A stretch of DNA of 64,000 bases from Pseudomonas sp. URMO17WK12:I2 (lineage in GTDB: Bacteria; Pseudomonadota; Gammaproteobacteria; Pseudomonadales; Pseudomonadaceae), in the NCBI RefSeq assembly GCF_003253735.1, contig NZ_QKYW01000005.1, forward strand, positions 124,001-188,000, read 5' to 3'. Under the pieces are notes generated by a model that worked only from the letters and a program-made list of their open reading frames with translations, did no database searches and was not told the origin of the DNA. The position numbers and the translations under genes were made by a program. The stretch's first letter is position 1; each line of letters opens with the position of its first letter. Below, piece by piece: positions 33,954-42,754 of this stretch.

Positions 33954-35757
33954 TATCCAGGATCGTCAGATGCCCATCGAAGCCCACGGCATCATCGGCG
34001 ACATGCGCAGTGCCGCGCTGGTCGCCGACAGCGGTTGCGTGGACTTCTTCTGCTGGCCGGACTTCGACAGCCCGTCGATCTTCAGCGCCTTGCTCGATAC
34101 CCCCGAAGCCGGGGTGTTCCAGCTGGCGCCGGACCTGCCCGATGCGCGCCGCCAGCAGCTCTACCTGCCCGATACCAACGTGCTGCAGACGCGCTGGCTG
34201 GACGAGCAGGCGGTGGTGGAGTGCACCGACCTGATGCCGATCAACGCCGATGTCGACGCCGCGCCGCGGCTAATCCGCACTATTCGCGTGGTCTCCGGCA
34301 GTGCCACGATCCGCCTGCGCTGTCGGGTGCGCCACGATTACAGCCGCGCCGATACGGTGGCGCAGATCGATGGCGGCGACGTGCTGTTCCACGCGCCAGG
34401 ACAGCCCAGCCTGCGGCTATCGGCGAGCCGGCCGTTGCGTACCGATGAGCAATGCGCCATCGCCGAATTCGAGCTGCGCGAAGGCGAGCATGCGCAATTC
34501 GTCCTGGGCGCGATGGATGATCCGCTGGTGGCTGCCGGTGCCTGCGAGCATTGCCTGCAGGAAACCCTGCAATACTGGCGGCGCTGGATTAAACAATCCA
34601 ACTACCGCGGACGCTGGCGCGAGATGGTGCATCGCTCGGCGCTGGCGCTCAAGCTGCTGACCTCGCGCAAGCACGGCGGCATCATCGCCGCCGCCACCTA
34701 CGGCCTGCCCGAGGCGGCGGGCGGCGAGCGTAACTGGGATTACCGCTACACCTGGATCCGCGACGCCTCGTTCACCGTTTACGCCTTCATGCGCCTGGGG
34801 TTTTCCGAGGAGGCCAACGCCTTCATGCGCTGGGTGCGTGACCGCGTCGATGACTGCTCGGAAACCCCGGCGCACCTGCGCATCCTCTACAGCCTGCGCG
34901 GGCAGCACCACTTGCCAGAAAGCTCCCTCGAGCACCTGGCCGGCCATGGCGGCGCGAAGCCGGTGCGCATCGGCAACGAAGCTCACGAGCAGACCCAGCT
35001 GGATATCTTCGGTGAACTGCTGGATGCCGTGTACCTGGCCAACAAGTATGGCGAGGCGATTTCCCATGACGGCTGGAAGCACGTGGTGGGCATTGTCGAT
35101 CAGGTCTGTGACAGCTGGCAGCAGAAGGACGTGGGCATCTGGGAGATCCGTGGCGAGGAGCAGCATTTCCTGCATTCTCGGCTGATGTGCTGGGTCGCCC
35201 TGGATCGCGCCATCCGCCTGGCCCAGAAGCGTTCGCTGCCGGCGCCCTTCGCACGCTGGAACGATGAGCGCCAAGCTATCCATGACGATATCTGGAACAA
35301 CTTCTGGGACCAGGACTGCGGCCACTTCGTGCAGCGCATCGGCTGTCAGGACGTCGACGGCTCCATGCTGCTGATGCCCTTGATGCGTTTCGTCGCCGCC
35401 ACCGACCCGCGCTGGTTGGCCACCCTGGAAGCCATCGAGCAGCAGCTGGTGCGCGACGGCATGGTCTATCGCTACCGCACCGACGACGGCCTCAAGGGCG
35501 AGGAGGGCTCGTTCATGGCCTGCTCGTTCTGGTACGTAGAGTGCCTGGCGCGCGCTGGCCGGCTGGAAAAGGCCCATCTGGAGTTCGAGCAACTGTTGCG
35601 CTATGCCAATCCGCTGGGGTTGTACGCTGAAGAGCTGGATCGGCGCGGCCATCACCTGGGCAATACGCCTCAGGCACTGAGCCACCTGGCGCTGATCAGC
35701 GCAGCGAGTTTTCTCGATCACCGGCTCAGTGGCGAGCGCACCACCTGGCAGCCTTGA
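33946..35757 (+). CDS. Glycoside hydrolase family 15 protein (glucoamylase/trehalase-like)
   Basis: 603 residues from the ATG at 33946 (GGAG 10 nt upstream); a GTG two codons earlier is possible. The N-terminal beta-sandwich domain (residues 1-220; [18 protein letters not shown]) is typical of bacterial GH15. The (alpha/alpha)6 barrel has [19 protein letters not shown] (about 263-281, with the general-acid region around the R-D) and [20 protein letters not shown] (about 520). There is no signal peptide, so it acts in the cytoplasm on alpha-glucans or trehalose-like sugars. Coupled to the SDR. Confidence 0.88.
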   Translation: MADIQDRQMPIEAHGIIGDMRSAALVADSGCVDFFCWPDFDSPSIFSALLDTPEAGVFQLAPDLPDARRQQLYLPDTNVLQTRWLDEQAVVECTDLMPINADVDAAPRLIRTIRVVSGSATIRLRCRVRHDYSRADTVAQIDGGDVLFHAPGQPSLRLSASRPLRTDEQCAIAEFELREGEHAQFVLGAMDDPLVAAGACEHCLQETLQYWRRWIKQSNYRGRWREMVHRSALALKLLTSRKHGGIIAAATYGLPEAAGGERNWDYRYTWIRDASFTVYAFMRLGFSEEANAFMRWVRDRVDDCSETPAHLRILYSLRGQHHLPESSLEHLAGHGGAKPVRIGNEAHEQTQLDIFGELLDAVYLANKYGEAISHDGWKHVVGIVDQVCDSWQQKDVGIWEIRGEEQHFLHSRLMCWVALDRAIRLAQKRSLPAPFARWNDERQAIHDDIWNNFWDQDCGHFVQRIGCQDVDGSMLLMPLMRFVAATDPRWLATLEAIEQQLVRDGMVYRYRTDDGLKGEEGSFMACSFWYVECLARAGRLEKAHLEFEQLLRYANPLGLYAEELDRRGHHLGNTPQALSHLALISAASFLDHRLSGERTTWQP

Positions 35758-35779
35758 TGGGGCTGCCATCCATGCGCCT

Positions 35780-36634
35780 TTAGCGCTTGCTCTGCAGCCC
35801 AGACCAGGCAACAGCGCCGAGAATCAGCAAACCGCCGAGCAGCATGCCGGCGGTCGGCACGGTGCCGAAGAGCAGCCACGCACCGGCGATGGCGTAGATC
35901 GGCTCCATGGTGATCACCACCGCCGCGGTGTGAGCGCGCACATGGCGCAGCGAGGCGATGAACAGGCTGTAGGCCAGCGCAGTACACAACACGCCCAGCG
36001 CCGCCAGCTGCCACCAGTCCCCGGTACTGATCGTCGGGATCTCCGGCAGGCACCAGAGCAGCAAGGCCAGGCTGATGGCCAGGCATTGCCACCAGCAGGA
36101 CACCAGCCCGTCGACCCTGCCAGAGACATGCTTGTTGGCCACCGCGATCGCCGCATACACCGCGCCGGACAGCACGCCGTAGAGCAGCCCGACGGTGGCG
36201 CCATCGCGCAGATCGAATGATGGGGTGATCAGCAGCAGCCCGATCGACACCAGCAGCAGAATCCAAAGATCGGCACGCCCCAGTCGCTGGCCGAACACCA
36301 CGCGCTCGATCAAGGCGGTGAAGGCCGGGAACGATGCAAAGCCCAGGGTCGCCACGGCCACGCCGCCGGTCTGCACCGCCAGGAAGAACAGCAACCAATG
36401 CGCGCCCAGCGTCACCCCCGTCGCCAGCAGGGTAGCGGCGGTGCGCGCATTCACGGTGCGCCATGGGCGTTTGCTCAGGCACAGGCAGAACAGGCTCAAC
36501 GCCAGCAGCGCGAAGGCCGAGCGGCCGAGCACGATCATGCTGGCGCTGACCTTCAACGACTCGCCGAACAGCGCCGAGACGCCGACCAGCAAGGCGGCCG
36601 CGTGGAGTTGCAGGTGGGCGGTGCGAGAACTCAT
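35780..36634 (-). CDS. EamA/DMT-family transporter (RhaT-like)
   Basis: 284 residues from MSSRTAHLQL with ten predicted TM helices in two EamA repeats (about 10-135 and 145-280). The second repeat ends VVITMEPIYAIAGAWLLFGTVP, the conserved helix of DMT exporters. Metabolite efflux across the inner membrane; substrate unknown. It converges with the GH15 gene (22 bp). The start is a compromise, since no strong SD is seen, and the open frame continues to 36685. Confidence 0.82.
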   Translation of the reverse strand: MSSRTAHLQLHAAALLVGVSALFGESLKVSASMIVLGRSAFALLALSLFCLCLSKRPWRTVNARTAATLLATGVTLGAHWLLFFLAVQTGGVAVATLGFASFPAFTALIERVVFGQRLGRADLWILLLVSIGLLLITPSFDLRDGATVGLLYGVLSGAVYAAIAVANKHVSGRVDGLVSCWWQCLAISLALLLWCLPEIPTISTGDWWQLAALGVLCTALAYSLFIASLRHVRAHTAAVVITMEPIYAIAGAWLLFGTVPTAGMLLGGLLILGAVAWSGLQSKR

Positions 36635-36962
36635 TGGGTAGAACGCCTGGGAAATGCCGCGCAGTGCAGGAGAGGTGTGCGCCACACGCTAAAATGCGCG
36701 GGCCGGCAGACCGCTAAGGTGCCGGTTACCGCGCGCGTTTAAAAGCGGTTTTGGTCTGCCACGCTTTCAGGAAAGGACTCTTCGGCTCGACTTCAACTCG
36801 TTGACTGCAAAAAAGCGGGAGCGGCCGGTCGACCGCCCCTTGTGGGAACGGGCCATGCCCGTGATTTCGCGGGCATGGCCCGCTCCCACAGGTACTGCAT
36901 CAATGCCCGCTTTTGCCTTGTCGCAGCCTTTTTACGTCGCCTGAAAGATCGTCACCAGGTTC
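36635..36962. other. Intergenic region upstream of DMT transporter, with REP element
   Basis: 328 bp without a gene, between the DMT start and the stop of the SSS transporter (both minus strand). It contains a well-formed REP palindrome (36841-36890), which could end the SSS operon transcript, and the DMT promoter on the left. Confidence 0.55.
36841..36890. repeat. REP-like palindrome (GTGGGAGC family), copy 3
   Basis: TGTGGGAACGGGCCATGCCC pairs with GGGCATGGCCCGCTCCCACA around GTGATTTCGC, with one mismatch. It sits 73 bp after the last gene of the RpiR operon and probably forms its 3' hairpin. Confidence 0.75.
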
Positions 36963-38432
36963 TCAGGAAACGATCTTCACCGGCGTCTCCATGGCCTCGC
37001 GCTCTTCGGTCACCCGGGCCAGCGCCTGCTCCTTGGTGATCTGGCAGCGTGGGGTGAGCAGCGACAGCACTACGCCCGCCACCACGGCGGCGATAACCGC
37101 GGGAATGCTGGGGTTGCCCCAATAGGCGCTCCAGCCGGCATGGCCGATGATCGCCAGCGAGGTGCTGGAGGCCGCGACCAGCGTGGCAATCGCGCCTTGC
37201 CAGTTATAGCGGCCCCAGAACTTGCCGAGGATGGCGCAGACGAACATGCCGGCCATGACCGTGGCGATCATCTTGGTGATGTAGCTGATGATGTTGTCCG
37301 AGGTGAGGGCGAAGGCCAGGGCCATTCCGATGGTGAACAGCAGTGCGAAACGCGAATAGCGCACCACGCGCTCGGCCGGCGGCGTGTGGCCGGTGACCAG
37401 GATGTAGAGGTCGCGCATCATGATCGACACGCCTGCCAGGGCATCCGAGCTGGCGCTGGACATGGTCGCGGAAAGGCCGGCGATCATCACCAGCAAGCCC
37501 AGCCCGAGTGGCAATACCTGGGTGGCCAGGAACGGGAACGCATAATTGCTGTTTTCCAGATTCGGCGCGAGGGTGTGCGCGGCCATGCCGATGATCGCCG
37601 GAATGATGGAGAAACCCAGGTACAGCACCCCGGTGACGATGAAGGATTGGCGGACGCTGGCCACCGAATCCGCCGAGTAGATGCGCTGGCGGAAGGACGG
37701 CGTTGCCAGCACGCCGATGGCGACCACGGCGGCGAGGGAAATCGCCGGGATCAGCCCCAGGCTGCTTATGCCCAGAAAACCGCTGGTGCTGGCGTCCATG
37801 TTGTCGGCGAGATGCTCGAAGCCGCCAATCTCGATCAGCGCGAACACCGCCATGGCGATGAAGCCGATGAACAGCAGAATGGCCTGGATGGTGTCTGTCC
37901 ACACCACGGCCAGGTAGCCGCCGATGACGCAGTACAGACCAAAGCCGATGGCGACCACGAATTTCGCGGTGTTCAGGTCGATATCGGTGATCCACGCCAA
38001 GTACATGCCGCCGCCGAGGATATGCGCGCCGAGCCAGCCGATACTGGCGATGTAGATCAGCAGCGCAACCACGTTGCGCACCACCCGGCTGCCGCCCACG
38101 TAGTAGGCCAGCTCCTCGCTCATGGTCATGAAGCGCAGTTTGCGCACCGAGGCGAACAGCACGGCCAGCAGCAGGATTCCGACTGCTCCGCCAATGCCGT
38201 ACAGCGCACCGGCCCAGCCATTGTTGTAGCCAAAGCCCACCGCGCCCATGCTCGAGCCAGTGCCGACCATGGTCGCGATGGTGGTGCCGATGGTCAGAAA
38301 CAGCGGAATGCTGCGCCCGCCGAGGAGAAAGTCATCACCCGTGGAACGGTGGTGGCGTGAAACCCACCAGCCCAGCGCGATCATGGCCAGGAGGTAGACG
38401 AAGAAACTGCCGAGAAAGATGTTGCTGTTCAT
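36963..38432 (-). CDS. Sodium:solute symporter (SSS) family transporter
   Basis: 489 residues, 13 TM helices. SSS hallmarks are seen: GDDFLLGGRSIPLF (residues about 32-45), TMVGTGSSMGAVGFGYNNGW, GYLAVVWTDTIQAILLFIG and LSATMSSASSDALAGVSIMMRD. Na+-driven uptake of a solute into the cytoplasm. It is the last gene of the leftward RpiR-D-aminoacylase-RidA-SSS operon, so the substrate should be what the enzymes degrade: an N-acyl-D-amino acid or, as I propose, N-acetyl-D-glucosaminate. GAGGTCAGG precedes the ATG. Confidence 0.88.
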   Translation of the reverse strand: MNSNIFLGSFFVYLLAMIALGWWVSRHHRSTGDDFLLGGRSIPLFLTIGTTIATMVGTGSSMGAVGFGYNNGWAGALYGIGGAVGILLLAVLFASVRKLRFMTMSEELAYYVGGSRVVRNVVALLIYIASIGWLGAHILGGGMYLAWITDIDLNTAKFVVAIGFGLYCVIGGYLAVVWTDTIQAILLFIGFIAMAVFALIEIGGFEHLADNMDASTSGFLGISSLGLIPAISLAAVVAIGVLATPSFRQRIYSADSVASVRQSFIVTGVLYLGFSIIPAIIGMAAHTLAPNLENSNYAFPFLATQVLPLGLGLLVMIAGLSATMSSASSDALAGVSIMMRDLYILVTGHTPPAERVVRYSRFALLFTIGMALAFALTSDNIISYITKMIATVMAGMFVCAILGKFWGRYNWQGAIATLVAASSTSLAIIGHAGWSAYWGNPSIPAVIAAVVAGVVLSLLTPRCQITKEQALARVTEEREAMETPVKIVS

Positions 38433-38550
38433 ACCTGACCTCAGATTGGAATGATTGTTGATCGAGGTAGCTGTCAGCGAGCCGGGCAGTGCGGCGCCGG
38501 CTCGGTGCTGCGGTGATGAAAGGGTGATTCTCCTCCGGGCGGGCGGTGGG

Positions 38551-38943
38551 TCAGGCGCGCGAGGCCTTGAAGCACTTCACGTCGACCTCGACCTTGCAGT
38601 CGACCACCAGATCCTGAACGCTGCAGATGCGCGCTGGCGGGTGATCGCCGAAGATCTCCTTGAAGACCTTGTTGAACGAGCTGAAGTAGCGCGCGTCGGT
38701 GAGCACGGTGGTCACGTGCACCACGTCTTCGACGCCGTAACCGGCCTCGGCCATGATGTCGAGGCAGTTCTGAAAGGCCAGTCGCGATTGTTCGATGATG
38801 CCGCCTTCGACCACTTCGCCGTCCTTCATGGGCGTCTGCCCGGACACGTAGAGCCAGCCGCCGGCTTCCACCGCACGTGAGAACGGCAGCTTCTGCCCGC
38901 CGGTCCCGGTTCCGCCTTCGGCGCCATAACGTTTGATGCTCAT
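38551..38943 (-). CDS. RidA/YjgF family enamine/imine deaminase
   Basis: 130 residues from MSIKRYGAEG, with AAGGAG 9 nt upstream. Seen: FSRAVEAGGWLYVSGQTPMKDGEVV, the QSRLAFQNCLDIMAEAG helix, and the C-terminal PPARICSVQDLVVDCKVEVDVKCF with the conserved arginine. RidA proteins hydrolyse reactive 2-aminoacrylate or other imines made by PLP deaminases. In this operon it fits the fold-III PLP deaminase encoded divergently. It starts 22 bp after the D-aminoacylase stop. Confidence 0.9.
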   Translation of the reverse strand: MSIKRYGAEGGTGTGGQKLPFSRAVEAGGWLYVSGQTPMKDGEVVEGGIIEQSRLAFQNCLDIMAEAGYGVEDVVHVTTVLTDARYFSSFNKVFKEIFGDHPPARICSVQDLVVDCKVEVDVKCFKASRA

Positions 38944-38965
38944 GGGATTTCTCCTTGGATGATGA

Positions 38966-40441
38966 TCAGGATTGAGGGGATTGAGGGGATTGAGGGGATT
39001 GAGTGGAGCGTTTGAGCAGGCGGCCGGCACGCGCTTCGAGTTGCCCGTGGCGGTAGGCCACCACGCCGTTGACCACCACCAGTTCGATACCGCGCGCCGC
39101 GGCGATGGGGTTGGCGAAGGTAGCGCTGTCGCGCACCTCGGCGAAGTCGAACAGCGTCAGGTCGGCATAGGCGCCGACGCGAAGCTCGCCGCGATCGGCC
39201 AGGCCGAAGCTGCGGGCGGACAGGCCGGTCATCTTGTGAATGGCCTCGGGCAGGCTGAACAGGCCCAGGTCTCGGCAGAAATGCCCGATCACCCGCGGGA
39301 ACGCGCCCCACAGCCTGGGGTGCGGGTGGGGGTCGTTGGGCAGGCCGTCGGAGCCGACCATGCTCAGCGGGTGCTTCAGGATGCGCTGCATGTCGTCTTC
39401 GGCCATGTTGTGGTACACCGCGCCGGCCGGCTGCAGACGCTGCGCGGCATCGAGCAGCGACACGCCCCAGCTGGCCGCGATGGCTTGCAGGGTCTGGCGC
39501 GCCATCTGCGGGTGTGGATCGGACCAGGTGATGAATATCTCGAAGTCGTCGGTGACCTGGCCCAGGTCCAGGGTCGAGGAGCCGGCGGTGTAGGGGTAGC
39601 AGTCGCAGTGGCAACTGTGCTGCCGCGCCGCCCGCTCGAGTTTTTCCAGGGCCAGGGGCGCGGTGCCCCAGTTGCCGACACCCGCGCATTTGAGGTGGGA
39701 GATCACCAGCGGCGCCTGGCCATGGCGGGCGGTGGCCACGGCCTCGTCCATGGCGTCGAGCAGCCCGGCGAACTCGTCGCGTAGGTGGGTGGTGTAAATA
39801 CCACCGGCGGCGCCGACCTCCTCGACCAGGGCGCGCATCTCCGCCGCGGGCGCATGCCGCGCATTCATGTAGGCCAGGCCCGAACTCATGCCGATGGCAC
39901 CATCCGCCAGGGCCTGACGCAGAGCGCTGCGCATCTGCTGGATTTCCTCGGCGCTGGCGGGGCGGTCGAAACGCTCCATGAAGTTGGCGCGCAATGCCGT
40001 GTGCCCGACGAGCGCCGCGACGTTGACGCTCGGCTGCGCCGCGCTTACCGCTTCGGCATAGGCGGCGAAGCTCGGGTAGCGGAAATCCTCGAGGCGGCCC
40101 AGGAGGTTCATGGGGTCCGGAACGTCGGGGCCGGGCAGGCGCACCGGCGACGCGCTGATCCCGCAGTTGCCGACGATGACGGTGGTGATGCCCTGGGTGA
40201 GCTTGGGCAGCATCTGCGGCATGCGGATGACGTTGCTGTCGTCATGGGTGTGCACGTCGATGAAGCCGGGAGACAGGCAGCGGCCGTGGCTCTCGATACA
40301 GCTGTCCGCTGACCAGTCGCGCAGGTCGCCGAGCGCGACGATGCGCTCGCCACGCACCGCCAGGTCACCCCGACAAGGCGCGGCCCCGGTGCCGTCGATG
40401 AGCTGAACATCGCGAATCAGCAGGTTGGCGTGCTGTGACAT
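38966..40441 (-). CDS. D-aminoacylase (N-acyl-D-amino-acid deacylase), amidohydrolase superfamily
   Basis: 491 residues, the family length. Metal-site motifs are SPGFIDVHTHDDSNVIRMP (HxH at about residues 65-67), IVGNCGISASP (the conserved Cys of zinc D-aminoacylases), GLAYMNARHA, YTTHLRDE, VISHLKCAG and MVGSDGLPNDPHPHPRLWG (the distal Asp). It hydrolyses N-acyl-D-amino acids to the free amino acid. It starts 3 bp after the RpiR stop and is certainly co-transcribed with it. The last residues are an SPQ repeat encoded by a 9-bp tandem repeat. N-acetyl-D-glucosaminate is a D-configured N-acyl amino acid and a reasonable alternative substrate. Confidence 0.9.
   Translation of the reverse strand: MSQHANLLIRDVQLIDGTGAAPCRGDLAVRGERIVALGDLRDWSADSCIESHGRCLSPGFIDVHTHDDSNVIRMPQMLPKLTQGITTVIVGNCGISASPVRLPGPDVPDPMNLLGRLEDFRYPSFAAYAEAVSAAQPSVNVAALVGHTALRANFMERFDRPASAEEIQQMRSALRQALADGAIGMSSGLAYMNARHAPAAEMRALVEEVGAAGGIYTTHLRDEFAGLLDAMDEAVATARHGQAPLVISHLKCAGVGNWGTAPLALEKLERAARQHSCHCDCYPYTAGSSTLDLGQVTDDFEIFITWSDPHPQMARQTLQAIAASWGVSLLDAAQRLQPAGAVYHNMAEDDMQRILKHPLSMVGSDGLPNDPHPHPRLWGAFPRVIGHFCRDLGLFSLPEAIHKMTGLSARSFGLADRGELRVGAYADLTLFDFAEVRDSATFANPIAAARGIELVVVNGVVAYRHGQLEARAGRLLKRSTQSPQSPQSPQS
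38969..39004. repeat. 9-bp tandem repeat (GGATTGAGG)n
   Basis: Three to four in-register copies of GGATTGAGG on the + strand, at the 3' end of the D-aminoacylase gene. Read from the gene's strand it encodes a Ser-Pro-Gln repeat up to the stop. Changes in copy number would lengthen or shorten the tail without shifting the frame. Confidence 0.85.
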
Positions 40442-40444
40442 GCC

Positions 40445-41308
40445 TCAGTCTCCCAACGGCTGGCGGTTGTCGCCGCCACGGTGGCTGTCGAGCGTCAGTT
40501 TCAGGCGCCGCAATTTGTCGCGTGAACGCTGCCGATGGCGCAGCGCCAGGCTCATGGCGAGCACGTCGATGGCCGCCAGCATGGCGTAGCGCGATGATGA
40601 GGGGTGATAGATGAAGTCGGTCTCCCGGGCGGCAATCGGCAGGATCACGTTGGCCTGCTGCGCCAGGGGCGAGTCCGAGGCTGTCAGCGCCAGCACCCGG
40701 GCGTCGTAGCTGCGCGCGATGCGCGCCGCGTCGACGATTTCCGGGGTGAACCCGGTCACCGACAGCGCCACCACCAGATCGCTGGGGTCGAGTGTGGCAG
40801 CGACCATGCGCGGCATCAGCGCCTGGAAATACGCACTGACGGCGTAACCCAGGCGCACCAGGCGGAACTGCATCTCCTGGGCGAGCACCACCGAGCCGCC
40901 ACCGGCGCCAAAGATGACGATCTGCCGGGCGCCGTCGAGTAGGTCGAGGGCGCCCTCGATATCGGCGTTGGCGATCAGCTCGCGGTTGAGGTCGAGGGTC
41001 TGCTTGGCAATCTCGTAAACCGCACCGATGCCGTCTTCTTCGCTGGCCTCCTGGATGAAGCGCCGGCCCACGGCGAGCGATTGCGCCAGGCGCAGCTTGA
41101 GTTCACGTACATCCTGGCAGCCGATGGATTTGGCGAAGCGGGTGACGCTGGCATCGCTGACGCCGGCGCGGGCGGCGATGGTGGAGATGTTGGCACTGGT
41201 CACGAAATCGATATCGTCGATGATCATGGCCGCGACCTTGCGCTCGGCCTCGCGCAGGGTCGGGTAACGTTCGGTGATGCGCGACAGGATGTCGATTTCC
41301 AGATTCAC
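40445..41308 (-). CDS. RpiR-family transcriptional regulator
   Basis: 287 residues from a GTG at 41306-41308 (CGGAGCC 8 nt upstream; no ATG nearby in frame that fits). The N-terminal RpiR HTH (residues about 5-75; ANISTIAARAGVSDASVTRFAKSIGC) and the C-terminal SIS domain (about 115-255; IVIFGAGGGSVVLAQEM, VVALSVTGFTPEIVDAARIA) are both clear. SIS domains bind phosphosugars, for instance KDG-6-phosphate. It heads the D-aminoacylase operon and faces the deaminase-kinase operon, and probably controls both. Confidence 0.9.
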   Translation of the reverse strand: MNLEIDILSRITERYPTLREAERKVAAMIIDDIDFVTSANISTIAARAGVSDASVTRFAKSIGCQDVRELKLRLAQSLAVGRRFIQEASEEDGIGAVYEIAKQTLDLNRELIANADIEGALDLLDGARQIVIFGAGGGSVVLAQEMQFRLVRLGYAVSAYFQALMPRMVAATLDPSDLVVALSVTGFTPEIVDAARIARSYDARVLALTASDSPLAQQANVILPIAARETDFIYHPSSSRYAMLAAIDVLAMSLALRHRQRSRDKLRRLKLTLDSHRGGDNRQPLGD

Positions 41309-41481
41309 TTCAAGGCTCCGAGGCTGACCCAGGGCAGGGCTGAAAAGCCTTGCATGGCTATTGTTAATTTCTAACGTAAAAATTTTATTTGTGATAGTTA
41401 TTTTCCATGATTCAATCCAGCTGACTCTTCGAGGCGCGCTTGCACGGCCTTTGGTGCCCAGAAACCGATAAGGATCCAGAC
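41309..41481. promoter_or_regulatory. AT-rich divergent promoter region with candidate RpiR operators
   Basis: 173 bp between divergent operons. At 41363-41375 GTTA-ATTTC-TAAC is an inverted repeat, and TAAAAATTTTA at 41377-41387 is near-palindromic. The 41360-41405 stretch is far more AT-rich than its surroundings. SD AAGGA for the rightward gene is at 41471-41475. Confidence 0.5.
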
Positions 41482-42702
41482 ATGACACCTGCTGACTTGA
41501 ACGACGTGCCGGCGAGCGGCGTGGAGAAAGCCGCGATCATCGGAACCGGGCGGGCCTTGCTGCGCGACATCAGCCTGCCGGCCGCCGTGGTGTATCAGCG
41601 CCCGCTGGCGCACAACATCGCCTGGATGCAAACCTTCGCCGAGCGCCACGGCGCACGCCTGGCGCCCCACGGCAAAACCACCATGACGCCGGCGTTGTTC
41701 CGTCGCCAACTCGAAGCCGGGGCCTGGGGCATTACCCTGGCCACTGCCACCCAGTGCGTGGCGGCATTCGAGCACGGCGTGACGCGCCTGCTGATGGCCA
41801 ACCAGCTGGTCGGCGCCGCGAACATGGCACTGGTGGCCGGGATGATCGCCAGGGGCGCGGAGTTTCACTGCGTGGTCGACGGCGTGGCCAACGTCCGCGC
41901 GCTGGATGAGTTCTTCGCCGCCCGCGGCCTGCGCTTGCAGGTGATGATCGAGCTGGGCGTCGAGGGCGGCCGTTGTGGCGTGCGCAACGATGGCGAGCTG
42001 GAAACGCTATTGATGGCGCTGGAGCAGTCGAGCGCGTTGGTGCTGTCCGGCATCGAGGGCTACGAAGGCATCATCGGCGGACAGACGCCGATCGCTGATG
42101 TGCGGGCCTATAGCGCGCGGCTGGTCGATACCCTGATGCGCCTGAAACGCAGCGCTGCCTTTACCAGCGACAAGCCGGTGGTCACCGCGTCCGGCTCGAA
42201 GTGGTTCGACCTGATCGCCGAAGCCTTCGACCGCGCCGATCTGCGCGGCCAGTACATACCGCTGCTGCGTCCCGGCTGCTACGTGGTGCATGACCACAAG
42301 CTGTATGCCGGTGCGATGGATGAGGTCAAGGAGCGGCATGCGGATCTGCAGGGCGAGCTGTTGCCGGCCCTGGAAGTGTTCGCCCATGTGCAGTCGCTGC
42401 CCGAGCCGGGCCTGGCCATCGTCGCGCTCGGCAAGCGCGACATCGGCTGCGACCCCGACTTGCCGATGCCCCAGCGCTTGTACCGAGAAGGCCAGGCCCC
42501 GCAGGACGTGCGCGGCTGGGGCGTGCGCATGATCATGGATCAGCACCTGTTCCTGTCGGTGCCGGCTGGCGAGACGTTGGCGGTCGGCGACATTATCTCC
42601 TTCGGCACCTCGCACCCCTGTCTCACCTTCGACAAATGGCGGCAGGTGCTGCTGGCCGATGAGGCGCTGGACGTGGTGGAGGTGATGCCGACGCGTTTCT
42701 GA
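41482..42702 (+). CDS. Fold-type III PLP amino-acid deaminase/dehydratase (DSD1/D-threonine-aldolase-like)
   Basis: 406 residues from MTPADLND. The N-terminal alanine-racemase-like barrel has the PLP lysine in RLAPHGKTTMTP (about residue 66). The C-terminal beta domain has CDPDLPMPQ and the zinc-type motif FGTSHPCLTF (His and Cys of DSD1 enzymes). Relatives are eukaryotic-type D-serine dehydratase, D-threonine aldolase and the Pseudomonas 'amino acid deaminase'. It would release ammonia from a beta-hydroxy D-amino acid; D-glucosaminate, yielding 2-keto-3-deoxygluconate, fits the KDG kinase 52 bp downstream. The exact substrate is not provable from sequence. Confidence 0.82.
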   Translation: MTPADLNDVPASGVEKAAIIGTGRALLRDISLPAAVVYQRPLAHNIAWMQTFAERHGARLAPHGKTTMTPALFRRQLEAGAWGITLATATQCVAAFEHGVTRLLMANQLVGAANMALVAGMIARGAEFHCVVDGVANVRALDEFFAARGLRLQVMIELGVEGGRCGVRNDGELETLLMALEQSSALVLSGIEGYEGIIGGQTPIADVRAYSARLVDTLMRLKRSAAFTSDKPVVTASGSKWFDLIAEAFDRADLRGQYIPLLRPGCYVVHDHKLYAGAMDEVKERHADLQGELLPALEVFAHVQSLPEPGLAIVALGKRDIGCDPDLPMPQRLYREGQAPQDVRGWGVRMIMDQHLFLSVPAGETLAVGDIISFGTSHPCLTFDKWRQVLLADEALDVVEVMPTRF

Positions 42703-42754
42703 CGACCGGCAGTTGGCCCATTCAATCCTGGTGCATGCGGATGCAGGAGCTTCC

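Noticed and set aside
38969..39004. Tandem repeat as a CRISPR or VNTR array
   Set aside because: Units are 9 bp, directly adjacent and without spacers, and lie inside a coding sequence.
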